Assembly (NCBI RefSeq): GCF_003287275.1
Contig: NZ_QEVW01000003.1
Location: 62,001 to 126,000, forward strand
Source of the DNA: Paenibacillus taichungensis
Lineage (GTDB): Bacteria > Bacillota > Bacilli > Paenibacillales > Paenibacillaceae
DNA length: 64,000 nucleotides
Direction: 5' to 3'
Position 1 is the first letter of the stretch; each line of letters opens with the position of its first letter. The translations under genes and the position numbers were made by a program. Under the pieces are notes generated by a model. That model made no database searches. It worked only from the letters and a program-made list of their open reading frames with translations, and was not told the origin of the DNA. Shown here piece after piece: positions 44,850-53,884 of this stretch.

Positions 44850-45545
44850 ATGAATGCAGCCACTGTTAGACATATACTCGATACAATGGAAGCGATGTTT
44901 CCTGATGCACATTGCGAATTAAATCACAGCAATGCGTTTGAATTGACTGTAGCCGTTCTGTTGTCTGCCCAGTGCACCGACGAAACGGTAAACAAAGTAA
45001 CCGTAGACTTGTTCAAAAAGTACACCAGTCCTGCTGATTATCTGTCCGTTCCTCTCGAAGAGTTGGAACAGGATATCCGGCGTATCGGTCTGTACCGAAA
45101 CAAGGCCAAGCATATTCAGAACATGTGCCGAATTTTAATAGAGCAGTATGGCGGTGATGTACCGCAGGAACATGATCAGCTTGTGACGCTCCCCGGTGTC
45201 GGGCGGAAAACTGCAAATGTTGTTGTATCCAATGCATTTGGAGTCCCGGCAATTGCGGTGGATACGCATGTTGAACGTGTATCCAAAAGGCTGGCACTGG
45301 CAGGTTGGGATGACTCCGTACTTGAAGTCGAGAAAAAATTGATGAAGCGCGTACCCCGGGATGAGTGGACTTTAACTCATCATCGGTTCATATTTTTTGG
45401 ACGCTACCATTGCAAGGCACAAAACCCTCAATGCCATATCTGTCCATTGCTGGACATATGCAGAGAAGGTAAAAAGCGTATGAAAACGTCCCAAATCAGG
45501 AAAGATAAGGAACGTGCTACAACCCCAAAACGAAAAATAAATTAA
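44850..45545 (+). CDS. nth: Endonuclease III (DNA glycosylase/AP lyase)
   Basis: Nth removes oxidised pyrimidines and cleaves at abasic sites. The 231-residue protein has the helix-hairpin-helix with catalytic lysine in LPGVGRKTANVVVSNAF, the catalytic aspartate in VDTHVERVSKRL, and the C-x6-C-x2-C-x5-C Fe-S ligands in CKAQNPQCHICPLLDIC. A basic C-terminal tail follows. In Bacillus nth directly follows dnaD; here it is some 28 kb further on. GTGGGAGGTAG precedes ATG 44850. Confidence 0.95.
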   Translation: MNAATVRHILDTMEAMFPDAHCELNHSNAFELTVAVLLSAQCTDETVNKVTVDLFKKYTSPADYLSVPLEELEQDIRRIGLYRNKAKHIQNMCRILIEQYGGDVPQEHDQLVTLPGVGRKTANVVVSNAFGVPAIAVDTHVERVSKRLALAGWDDSVLEVEKKLMKRVPRDEWTLTHHRFIFFGRYHCKAQNPQCHICPLLDICREGKKRMKTSQIRKDKERATTPKRKIN

Positions 45546-45568
45546 TGAGCAGAAGAGGATGAGTTATT

Positions 45569-45841
45569 ATGAAATGCATTTCCGTGTACACTGACAATTT
45601 TGAGGCCTTCTCCGATATTTTTGAACAAATCGTTGAACAGGAAATGGCTGAAAACGAAGAAAAAGAAGTAGAAGGTATCACTGTAAGCCATTCTGGCGAT
45701 GTGCCTGAACATTATCTCGAGCGTATGTCCACGAAACCAGAAGTGGTTGTTATGAGAGACAAAGGTCGTGACATTACGATTTTGCAGCACGGACAAGTAT
45801 TTGAAATTTTGCTGCCTTCGATGGAGAACGCTGTTTCTTAA
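45569..45841 (+). CDS. Small acidic protein of unknown function downstream of nth
   Basis: A 90-residue acidic protein, start ATG 45569 with AGAAGAGGATGAG upstream, 23 bases after nth. It has a helical acidic middle (IFEQIVEQEMAENEEKEVEG) and a C-terminal strand pattern (EVVVMRDKGRDITILQHGQVFEILLP). No membrane segment or catalytic motif is seen. Probably co-transcribed with nth. I do not recognise the family. Confidence 0.7.
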   Translation: MKCISVYTDNFEAFSDIFEQIVEQEMAENEEKEVEGITVSHSGDVPEHYLERMSTKPEVVVMRDKGRDITILQHGQVFEILLPSMENAVS

Positions 45842-45854
45842 GAGATTTGATTTA

Positions 45855-45934
45855 ATAAGCTATGCTGCTTCTATGTACAAGGTTATCCTTTTAAAGGTGA
45901 TCCAATTGGGCATGGACGCAGCATGCTTCTTATG
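45855..45934 (+). other. Large imperfect inverted repeat in the 3' region of the nth operon
   Basis: ATAAGCTATGCTGC near 45855-45868 can pair with GCAGCATGCTTCTTAT at 45918-45933 (one bulge on each side), enclosing a second partial pairing GGTTATCCTTT / AAAGGTGATCC. The structure stands between the small gene's stop and the terminator at 45955. The remaining bases up to 46135 hold no gene. Confidence 0.5.
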
Positions 45935-45954
45935 GAATACAATTGTTTCACAGA

Positions 45955-45985
45955 TAAAACCGACAGGATCGGTTTTATTTTTTTA
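45955..45985 (+). terminator. Terminator upstream of the dynamin gene
   Basis: Stem TAAAACCGA / TCGGTTTTA with a five-base loop and a long T run. Confidence 0.88.
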
Positions 45986-46135
45986 TGTGGAGAATTACGA
46001 TGTGAAATTATCTTTGTCAGTCATCTTGCATTCAGACCGTTCAATTTCAAACTTGATAATGGTAAAATAAATGAATTATAAGATAAAGACATCGGACCAG
46101 ATGTCAAATTAGAGGAGCCAGGGGGAAGGCCAGTC

Positions 46136-49100
46136 ATGTCCAGAACAGATTACCCAGTAGAGATGGCCAAACCTCTGCTTCCACTGCGAGAAGCGATGGA
46201 GCAGACAGGGGACCATACAGCTGTACAGGCTTTAACGGATTTGATCAGTAAGGCGGAAATGAAACAGTTAACGATTGCGTTTTGTGGACACTTTTCGGCA
46301 GGCAAATCGAGTCTAATTAATAGTTTATGTGGCAAGCGGGTTTTGCCTTCGAGTCCTGTACCTACAAGTGCGAATGTTGTATCCATCCGTAACGGTGAGC
46401 CGAGAGCACTTATTTATACGTCATCGAACGTAAGCGCTGACAATTCAGCGGGAGTACTTGAGGTTTCTCCGGAACAATTGGAAGAGTATTGCAAGAATGG
46501 TGGGGCTTACACCTCCATTGAAGTATGGGATGACATTCCCCTACTGAAAGATGATGCCGTATTACTTGATACGCCAGGCGTGGATTCGACCGATCAGGGG
46601 CACAGCCTAGCAACACATTCAGCACTTCATCTTGCCGATGTGGTGTTCTATGTGATGGATTATAACCATGTGCAATCGGAAAGCAACCTTTCTTTTGCCA
46701 AAAGTCTATCCGATTGGGGCAAACCGTTGTTTCTTATCGTAAACCAGATTGATAAACACCGGGAACGCGAGCTTTCGTTTGACCAATATGTTGAAGGTGT
46801 AGAAGCTATTTTTGCAGCCTGGGAAGTCCGGTATGATGGACTGCTGTTTACTTCGCTTCGGGACAAGGAGCATCGTTACAGCCAGTGGAAGCAGCTTCCT
46901 CAACTGATTGAACATATGATGAAAGAGAAGGAAGGTTTAATCAAGCATAGCCTTGCAAGCTCTGCGAGCCATGTGACCGAGCAGCATCTGACAAGACAGG
47001 CAGAGGAACGCGAAGAGGAAGAGTCAGCACTTCTGGAGGAAGTTGGGGGCAAGGAAGGTATTGAACGCTTGGAACGGGAACTGGGTCTCCTGGATCAAAA
47101 GGAAGCAGAACTTCGTTCCAAACCATCACGTGAACGGGAGAAGTTTCGGGCGGAGTTGGAGCCCCTTCTGGCAAATGCGAACCTGACACCTGCCGATATT
47201 CGTACCTCTGCGGCGGCCTATTTGGAGAGCCGTAAACCCGGTTTCCGGGTAGGCTTATTATTCTCTGGGGGTAAGACAGAGCAGGAGAAACAGCGTCGGG
47301 CTGCTGAGCTTGTGAGACTTTTGCAGGATCAAGCTTCAGGGCAAGTTGAGGTGCATATCCGTACAATGCTCAGACAGTTGGGTGAAGCCCATCAGCTGTG
47401 GGGTGCGGAGTGGGAGCAGGCGTTGAACTCGGAGCTGCCTGCGGTAGATGAAGCACTTCTGGAGATGAAACGGAGCGTCAGTGCAGAGGTATCTCCCGAG
47501 TATGTGCTTCAATTCAGCAAAGATATACGGAGCGAGATGGAGGCCCGTTACCACAGGGCGGCCATGATGCTGGCCGACCGCTTGCTTGAAGCGCTGGGCG
47601 CGCAGGGCGAAGCCGCGCTCCAGGCGCTGGACGCCAGCCGCGCCGCGCTGCTGGCGCAATCGGCGTCGGCGGCGCGCTACACGGCGCTACAGCGCGCCGC
47701 CGACGCCGAGGCAGCAGGGCTGCGCAGCCTGCTGCCTCCGGCGGGCCCCCTCACCTCCGGGCTGTTGCCGGAGGTGCAGGGCCCGCCCGTGCCCGCGCAC
47801 GAGCCGGGTGAAGCACCCGGCCCGCACACGGGCACGGCAGAGTCTGTGGCTGCGCAGCCACAGACTCCAGGGGCACCGCCGCCGCGAAAAGCGGCGGTGC
47901 CTGGGCAGCCGGCGGCTGGCGCACAGCGCCGCCGGCGCCTGGACGCAGCGGCGGCACGGCTGGAAGCCGCCGCTGCGCTGGTAGAGCCGTACCCCGCCAT
48001 GGGGTCGGCGGTACGGGATCTGCGTGCACGCGCGGCTTCGCTTGCGGGCGGCACGTTTACGCTGGCGCTGTTCGGAGCGTTCAGCGCCGGCAAGTCCTCC
48101 TTCGCCAACGCGTTGCTGGGCGAAGCCGTGTTACCGGTCTCGCCGCATCCAACGACAGCGGCAATTAACCGGATCATGGCTCCGTCCGATGGCGCGGAGC
48201 ATGGAACTGCCCGGGTCCGGATGAAGACTCCGGACGCCTTCCAGGAAGATCTCGCATATTCCTTCCGTTTGCTTGGACTGGGTGAGCCTGGGGCAGACTG
48301 GCAAAAACGGGTCAAAGCCCTCTCGCCACAGGATGTGCATCCGGCGGGACGTCCGCATTACAGCTTTTTGCAGGCAGCCGCAGCAGGATGGGAGGATACC
48401 GCAGCTCAACTCGGCCAGGATGTGCTGGTGGATCTGAACGGATATCGTAACTTTGTTGCTAATGAGAAGAAGTCTTGCTTTGTCGACAGTATTGATCTGT
48501 ACTACAGTTGTGATGTCACAGAACAAGGCATTGTTCTTGTAGATACACCAGGGGCTGACTCCGTGAATGCCCGTCATACGGGCGTCACTTTCAATTATAT
48601 GAAAAATGCGGATGCACTCATTTTCGTAACGTACTACAATCATGCCTTCTCTCAGGGAGACCGACAATTCCTGAATCAATTGGGACGTGTGAAAGACAGC
48701 TCGGCGATGGATCAGATGTTCTTTGTGGTTAATGCCAGTGATTTGTCTTCCTCTGAAGAGGAGTTGGAGCAAGTTCTTGACCATGTGAGTACTCAGCTGC
48801 GCAGTAATGGCATACGGGCACCACGCCTATTTCCTGTATCCAGCATGCTGGCAATGGAAGGCAAGACGGGCAACGATGCGAATTTGCTGGAGCAATCCGG
48901 CTTCATTCAGTTCGAGGAAGAATTTAACCGGTTTGCAGGAAGTGAGCTTGCGGACCTTGCGGTTGGTGGAGCTTCTGAAGAGATCGCACGGGTAATAAAA
49001 CGATTGAAGACACGTGCCGAGGATGCAACCCAGGGGGAAGAAGTTCTACAGCGACGACGGAATGAGCTGGGCTCGATCCAGGAACAGTCCCTTCAGAGGG

Positions 49101-49807
49101 TACATTTGCTCGCGGAACGGTCCATGAAGGCAGAACTGGCCCAGGAAACGGCTGAACTGCTGTTCCATGTGCGGCAGCGCCTGGGTTATCGTTTTGGTCT
49201 GTTCATGGCAGAAGCGTTCCATCCATCCGTTCTTCGTGAGGATCGCGGGAATCTGAAAGCAGCCTTCGCTGCCTGTGGTCGCGAACTGCTGCGCATGATT
49301 GCCATCGAACTGGAGCAGGAACTGCTTGCGACTACACTCAGACTCGAACAGGCAGGTCAGACTTGGCTGCACAAGCAAGTGACCGAATGTGTAGATGAAT
49401 TGAAACGATTATCCGGAGGCATGGATCTGACGTTACCGCTGAACGAACGCTGGAGTACACCTGCTTTGGAAGAGGTTCGTTTGGAAGAACCTTCGGGTTG
49501 GAAAGCGTATCTGAGTTATTTCCGTAATCCGAAACAGTTCTTCGAAGGAGATGGACGACAAAGGCTGCAGGAGGCACTTGATCCTGTTATTAAACAAATG
49601 GTGATTGATGTTCTGCCTGCTGCAGAGAATAAGCTGGTTCAATTCTATGACAACCAGCTTGTGCAGTCTTTGCAGCATCAATCCCGTCAATTGGAAGAGA
49701 GACTTGAGGAGGCCGTGAGTGCCCTTCATGAGACACTGACCAGTGGAATTCCTGCCGAAGAATGGGAGAGTCTGTCTGTACAACTGGGGCAGATTGAACG
49801 TGAATAA
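46136..49807 (+). CDS. dynA: Double dynamin-like GTPase (DynA-type)
   Basis: A 1223-residue protein with two dynamin units in one chain, the plan of B. subtilis DynA (YpbR), which tethers and fuses membranes and helps cells survive phage and membrane damage. Unit one has P-loop GHFSAGKSSLINSL (about residue 51), G3 LLDTPGVDS and G4 VNQIDKHR. Unit two has P-loop GAFSAGKSSFANAL (about 647), G3 LVDTPGADS and G4 VNASDLS. Long helical stalk and tip regions follow each. The junction (residues about 485-640) is Ala/Pro/Arg-rich and its DNA is an extreme GC island full of inverted repeats, unlike the flanks. The frame is continuous through it. A long terminator ends the gene. Confidence 0.92.
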   Translation: MSRTDYPVEMAKPLLPLREAMEQTGDHTAVQALTDLISKAEMKQLTIAFCGHFSAGKSSLINSLCGKRVLPSSPVPTSANVVSIRNGEPRALIYTSSNVSADNSAGVLEVSPEQLEEYCKNGGAYTSIEVWDDIPLLKDDAVLLDTPGVDSTDQGHSLATHSALHLADVVFYVMDYNHVQSESNLSFAKSLSDWGKPLFLIVNQIDKHRERELSFDQYVEGVEAIFAAWEVRYDGLLFTSLRDKEHRYSQWKQLPQLIEHMMKEKEGLIKHSLASSASHVTEQHLTRQAEEREEEESALLEEVGGKEGIERLERELGLLDQKEAELRSKPSREREKFRAELEPLLANANLTPADIRTSAAAYLESRKPGFRVGLLFSGGKTEQEKQRRAAELVRLLQDQASGQVEVHIRTMLRQLGEAHQLWGAEWEQALNSELPAVDEALLEMKRSVSAEVSPEYVLQFSKDIRSEMEARYHRAAMMLADRLLEALGAQGEAALQALDASRAALLAQSASAARYTALQRAADAEAAGLRSLLPPAGPLTSGLLPEVQGPPVPAHEPGEAPGPHTGTAESVAAQPQTPGAPPPRKAAVPGQPAAGAQRRRRLDAAAARLEAAAALVEPYPAMGSAVRDLRARAASLAGGTFTLALFGAFSAGKSSFANALLGEAVLPVSPHPTTAAINRIMAPSDGAEHGTARVRMKTPDAFQEDLAYSFRLLGLGEPGADWQKRVKALSPQDVHPAGRPHYSFLQAAAAGWEDTAAQLGQDVLVDLNGYRNFVANEKKSCFVDSIDLYYSCDVTEQGIVLVDTPGADSVNARHTGVTFNYMKNADALIFVTYYNHAFSQGDRQFLNQLGRVKDSSAMDQMFFVVNASDLSSSEEELEQVLDHVSTQLRSNGIRAPRLFPVSSMLAMEGKTGNDANLLEQSGFIQFEEEFNRFAGSELADLAVGGASEEIARVIKRLKTRAEDATQGEEVLQRRRNELGSIQEQSLQRVHLLAERSMKAELAQETAELLFHVRQRLGYRFGLFMAEAFHPSVLREDRGNLKAAFAACGRELLRMIAIELEQELLATTLRLEQAGQTWLHKQVTECVDELKRLSGGMDLTLPLNERWSTPALEEVRLEEPSGWKAYLSYFRNPKQFFEGDGRQRLQEALDPVIKQMVIDVLPAAENKLVQFYDNQLVQSLQHQSRQLEERLEEAVSALHETLTSGIPAEEWESLSVQLGQIERE
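47619..48016 (+). repeat. Array of consecutive perfect inverted repeats in a GC-rich coding island
   Basis: Successive hairpins, arms by position: 47619-47623/47627-47631; 47632-47638/47650-47656; 47660-47677/47692-47709 (18 bp perfect); 47708-47718/47728-47738 (11 bp); 47740-47748/47779-47787 enclosing 47752-47760/47768-47776 (9 + 9 bp); 47787-47795/47829-47837 enclosing 47803-47810/47814-47821 (9 + 8 bp); 47840-47867 (28-bp perfect palindrome); 47872-47882/47891-47901 (11 bp); 47908-47916/47928-47936 (9 bp); 47944-47955/47966-47977 (12 bp); 47987-47993/48010-48016 (7 bp). The arms are not copies of one another. All lie within the dynamin reading frame. Confidence 0.92.
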
Positions 49808-49888
49808 AAGGGATTCGAATCCATGTCTGTATGTAAACGGTTGAAAAGCGAAATGAGATATACAGCGATATTTTGAAATGTTGTCGTT

Positions 49889-49941
49889 GTACCAAAAAAG
49901 GCCCCTGCCTCTAAAGGCATACAGGGAGCCTTTTTTGGTAC
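49889..49941 (+). terminator. Terminator after dynamin gene
   Basis: Fourteen-base perfect stem GTACCAAAAAAGGC / GCCTTTTTTGGTAC with an additional CCTG / CAGG pairing inside. Confidence 0.88.
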
Positions 49942-50128
49942 GAACAACCTGAAAGGAAGAGAATATTCAAACATTTGATTGATAGGAGGGTATCTACCTT
50001 CCTTAATGACGCATTAAGGTGAAAGTAGCCTGAATATGGTCGCTTATTCGCTTTGCCGCGAATGGGGGACGGTGATAAACTTCATAAATGTTCATACTGT
50101 TTTTGAACGATATAAGAGGAGGAGAGAC
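49942..50128 (+). promoter_or_regulatory. Leader region of the ABC exporter operon with hairpins
   Basis: This stretch holds a perfect stem CCTTAATG / CATTAAGG (50001-50008 with 50012-50019, three-base loop) just after a free AGGAGGG at 49984-49990. ATTCGC / GCGAAT follows near 50046-50063. The reading frame of the exporter is open upstream to ATG 50036. In B. subtilis the homologous bmrCD genes are preceded by a translation-dependent attenuator with leader peptide bmrB; this region could hold a counterpart, but I find no convincing leader peptide. Confidence 0.35.
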
Positions 50129-51901
50129 ATGGATGTTCTCAGGCAATTGCAGATCTTTTTCTGGGAGAAGCGCACGTATTTATTTTTATCGATCTTATGC
50201 CTCGCCATAGCGACCGCGCTTGGACTGGTGTATCCGAACCTGCTAAGGATACTGATTGATGACGTCATCACTCCGCGCAATTTTGAAGACGTTCCCAAAC
50301 TTGCTTTAACGGTATTAGGTGTCGTTATTCTGAAAGCGGGAATGCAATTTTTACACGGTCTTTTTGGAGGGCGTCTGGGGAACTTCCTGGCGTACCGACT
50401 TCGTAACGCTTGTTACGAAAAGCTTCAATTTTTATCCTTCCGGTATTACGACACGGCCAAAACGGGAGATTTGATGTCCCGCCTCACGGGAGATCTCGAA
50501 GCGATCCGTAACTTTATCGGATTTGGCTTCGCTCAAATTCTCAACATGGTTCTGATGGTCGTATTCGGCGCAATCATGATGATGACGATGAGTTGGAAGC
50601 TTACCTTGCTAACGCTCATATGTATTCCTCTGCTTGCCTTCGTTGCGCTGAGATTCGAATCCCGAATTCACCCTGCATTCCAAGAAATGCGGCTGGCACT
50701 CAGCTCTTTGACGACAGCAGTACAGGAGAATATTACAGGTGTGCGTACTGTAAAGTCATTTGCACGTGAACCTCACGAAGTGGAGAAGTTTTCCGTTCGT
50801 AACGAGCGTTATAAAACGAACCAGATTCATGCAGCAACATTATGGAGTCAATATTTTCCGATCATGGAGATTCTCGCTTCGGTCAGCGTAGTTCTTCTGC
50901 TCCTCATTGGTGGGAACATGGTTATTCAGAAAACGTTAACACTCGGTCAACTCGTTGCCTTTTTCAGTTTGATCTGGTACATAATCGGTCCAATGTGGAA
51001 CCTTGGTTTCCATATCAATAACTATACGCAATCCAAAGCATCGGGTGAACGGGTGTTGGAACTTTTGAATACGCCGGTAGATGTACAAGAGACAGAAGAT
51101 CCGGTCATTGTAGAGGCTGATCAAGTCAAAGGGCATGTGACCTTTGAATCCGTTACCTTTGCCTACGGCAATAAAATGCCGGCCGTGACCGATATCAACT
51201 TTGATGCACCACCAGGCTCCGTCATTGGCTTCCTGGGAGGAACAGGCTCGGGTAAATCAACCATTATTCAGCTCCTGATGCGTGCATACAACGTGAACTC
51301 GGGCACCATCAAGCTGGACGGCAAAAATATCAAGGATATTGGAATCCGAAGCCTGCGGAGTCAGATTGCTTCTGTGTTCCAGGAAACGTTCCTGTTCTCT
51401 TCCAGCATTCGCAACAACATTTCATATGGACTCAAAAATGTAACCATGGATGAAATTATCCGTGCAGCCAAACTGGCCAAAGCACATGAGTTCATCATGG
51501 AATTCCCAGAAGGATACGATACGGTCGTAGGGGAGCGGGGAATGGGCTTGTCTGGAGGACAGAAACAGCGGATTGCGATTGCAAGAGCTTTGCTCAAGAA
51601 TCCGAAAATTCTCGTTCTGGATGATGCAACCAGTGCAGTCGACATGGAGACCGAACATGAAATTCAATCCGGATTCCAGGAAGTCATGCGTGGAAGAACG
51701 ACGTTTATCATTGCGCATCGGATCTCTTCCTTGCGTCACGCAGATGAGATTCTGGTACTGGATGAAGGACGTGTCGTTCAACGTGGCACACACAAACGTC
51801 TCATCGAAGAGCCTGGGCCTTACCGGGACGTATATGAGATTCAATACGCAGATTATATTGCCCGCGGTAAGCGGGAGGCTGGGGAGCAGGTGAATTCATG
51901 A
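50129..51901 (+). CDS. ABC multidrug exporter half-transporter, degenerate-site subunit (BmrC-like)
   Basis: A 590-residue half exporter: six membrane helices (about residues 15-310) and a nucleotide-binding domain. Walker A is GGTGSGKST, the signature is LSGGQ, and Walker B is ILVLDDATSAVD, where Asp replaces the catalytic Glu; the switch His is in IIAHRIS. That replacement is what BmrC-type subunits of heterodimeric exporters show. ATG 50129 follows AGAGGAGGAGAG; the frame is open further upstream. The next gene overlaps by four bases and supplies the partner. Confidence 0.88.
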   Translation: MDVLRQLQIFFWEKRTYLFLSILCLAIATALGLVYPNLLRILIDDVITPRNFEDVPKLALTVLGVVILKAGMQFLHGLFGGRLGNFLAYRLRNACYEKLQFLSFRYYDTAKTGDLMSRLTGDLEAIRNFIGFGFAQILNMVLMVVFGAIMMMTMSWKLTLLTLICIPLLAFVALRFESRIHPAFQEMRLALSSLTTAVQENITGVRTVKSFAREPHEVEKFSVRNERYKTNQIHAATLWSQYFPIMEILASVSVVLLLLIGGNMVIQKTLTLGQLVAFFSLIWYIIGPMWNLGFHINNYTQSKASGERVLELLNTPVDVQETEDPVIVEADQVKGHVTFESVTFAYGNKMPAVTDINFDAPPGSVIGFLGGTGSGKSTIIQLLMRAYNVNSGTIKLDGKNIKDIGIRSLRSQIASVFQETFLFSSSIRNNISYGLKNVTMDEIIRAAKLAKAHEFIMEFPEGYDTVVGERGMGLSGGQKQRIAIARALLKNPKILVLDDATSAVDMETEHEIQSGFQEVMRGRTTFIIAHRISSLRHADEILVLDEGRVVQRGTHKRLIEEPGPYRDVYEIQYADYIARGKREAGEQVNS

Positions 51902-53748
51902 GTGCCGAAACGGTAGCCGATAGGCGCGAGGTCAAAGAGACCTCTGACAAGAAAATGAATGAACGTTTTGTATATCAGGACGATGAAATAATTGAAAAAC
52001 CGTTTAATTGGCGTGAGTTCGGACGTTTGTTCTCATACATGAAACCTTATGCAAGACAACTCTTGCCACTTATTATTCTAATGATGATTTTGGGTACCAT
52101 TACAAAATTGTCCGTTCCATTTTTGATCAGTTTGGCGATTGATAAAGCGATTGCACCTGCAACGGGTTTGCCAAGCTTGACGATGCTTTATATTATTGCC
52201 GGTTCTGTACTTGTGTTGTATCTGATTCAATGGGCGGCTAATACGTACAGAATCAAATTGACGAACATTATCGGGCAAAGGGTCATTTACGATCTTCGCT
52301 CGGATCTGTTCAAACATATCCAGAAGCTGTCCTTTAACTTCTTTGACAAAAGACCTGCGGGATCCGTATTGGTGCGTGTCACCAATGATATCAACTCCCT
52401 GCAGGATCTGTTCACCAACGGTGCGGTCAATGTCATGATCGACTGTGTGCAGCTGCTCGGTATTATCGTCATTTTGCTGCTAATCAACTGGAAACTGGGC
52501 CTCGCGGTCATTATTACGGTTCCGCTCATGTTTATTATTTCAACCAAACTGCGTGTGCTGATCCGCCGTGCGTGGCAGGATGTACGGATGAAAAACTCCC
52601 GCATCAACTCCCATTTGAATGAATCCATTCAGGGAATCCGGGTGACTCAGGCGTATACGCAGGAAAAAGAAAACATGAAGTATTTTGACAACATGAATCT
52701 GTCGAGCAAAAAATCATGGGATAGAGCATCAGCCATGAACCAGGGCTTTGGTCCTCTGATTGAAATTACAGGCGGCTTCGGAACGTTAATCCTGTTCTGG
52801 TTTGGTGCTTATCTGATTCAAGAGGGGCAGCTGACAATTGGATTGCTTGTTGCCTTTGCCAACTATGTCGGCAACTTCTGGGACCCGATCAACCGTCTGG
52901 GACAGATGTACAATCAATTGCTCGTTGCCATGGCTTCCTCCGAACGGATCTTCGAGTTTATGGATGAGGAGCCGAGTATTGCAGATAAACCTGGAGCCAA
53001 GCCGCTTGCATCTATTAAAGGAGATATTGTATTCGACAATGTCGTGTTTGAATATGAGAAGGGCAGACAGGCGCTGAAGGGGATCAGTTTCGCTGCAGGT
53101 GCCGGACAATCGATTGCCCTTGTAGGTCATACGGGTTCAGGTAAAAGTACCATTATCAATCTCATCAGCCGGTTCTATGACATATCTGGCGGACGTCTCA
53201 CCATAGATGGTCAGGATGTAAGGGATGTAACGGTTGAAAGTCTGCGCAGCCAGATCAGTATTGTATTGCAGGATACGTTCATTTTCTCAGGTACCATTCG
53301 TGATAATATTCGTTTTGGACGGCTGGATGCAACCGATGAAGAAGTGGAAGAAGCTGCGAAGGCTGTTAATGCCCATGAATTTATTATGAAGCTGCCGGGT
53401 GGATATGATACGGAAGTCGAAGAACGCGGGAATGTATTATCCATGGGACAACGGCAATTGTTATCCTTTGCCCGTGCCTTGCTGGCTGACCCTCGAATCT
53501 TGATTTTGGATGAAGCGACTGCCAGCATCGACACCGAAACAGAGCTCAAAATTCAGGAGGCTTTGAAAGTGTTGCTGCAAGGAAGAACTTCCTTTATGGT
53601 GGCCCACCGTCTCTCCACAATCCGAAATGCGGATAACATTATCGTGCTGGATCATGGTGAAATCAAGGAAGAAGGAAACCATGAGCAACTTATCCAGAAA
53701 CAAGGAGTTTATAATGGATTAATAGAAGCTCAATACAGATTTTTGTAA
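51898..53748 (+). CDS. ABC multidrug exporter half-transporter, catalytic partner (BmrD-like)
   Basis: A 616-residue half exporter with an N-terminal extension of about 50 charged residues, six membrane helices and a nucleotide-binding domain. Walker A is GHTGSGKST, Walker B ILILDEATASID with the catalytic Glu, and the switch His is in MVAHRLS. Its signature reads LSMGQ rather than LSGGQ. So the consensus ATP site is formed by its Walker B and the partner's LSGGQ, and the other site is degenerate on both sides, as in BmrCD. Start ATG 51898 shares ATGA with the upstream stop. Confidence 0.9.
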   Translation: MSAETVADRREVKETSDKKMNERFVYQDDEIIEKPFNWREFGRLFSYMKPYARQLLPLIILMMILGTITKLSVPFLISLAIDKAIAPATGLPSLTMLYIIAGSVLVLYLIQWAANTYRIKLTNIIGQRVIYDLRSDLFKHIQKLSFNFFDKRPAGSVLVRVTNDINSLQDLFTNGAVNVMIDCVQLLGIIVILLLINWKLGLAVIITVPLMFIISTKLRVLIRRAWQDVRMKNSRINSHLNESIQGIRVTQAYTQEKENMKYFDNMNLSSKKSWDRASAMNQGFGPLIEITGGFGTLILFWFGAYLIQEGQLTIGLLVAFANYVGNFWDPINRLGQMYNQLLVAMASSERIFEFMDEEPSIADKPGAKPLASIKGDIVFDNVVFEYEKGRQALKGISFAAGAGQSIALVGHTGSGKSTIINLISRFYDISGGRLTIDGQDVRDVTVESLRSQISIVLQDTFIFSGTIRDNIRFGRLDATDEEVEEAAKAVNAHEFIMKLPGGYDTEVEERGNVLSMGQRQLLSFARALLADPRILILDEATASIDTETELKIQEALKVLLQGRTSFMVAHRLSTIRNADNIIVLDHGEIKEEGNHEQLIQKQGVYNGLIEAQYRFL

Positions 53749-53884
53749 AAATTGATCGAAAAAACACAAAAAATCTTGTAAAATTCACAAGAAAAATAGG
53801 GAGCACTCTTGCATTCTTTAACCAAAACCCCGAAAATAGAGAGATAGATATAGAAGATTTCTCTTTGGGAGGATTGGAAAGAAC

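Noticed and set aside
45768..46070. Open frame of 100 codons between the small nth-operon gene and dynA
   Set aside because: It overlaps a real gene and runs through a terminator and an inverted repeat; the residue pattern is not protein-like.
47677..48315. Long open frames on both strands across the GC-rich dynamin island
   Set aside because: High GC removes stop codons from all frames; only the plus-strand dynamin frame continues into conserved domains on both sides.
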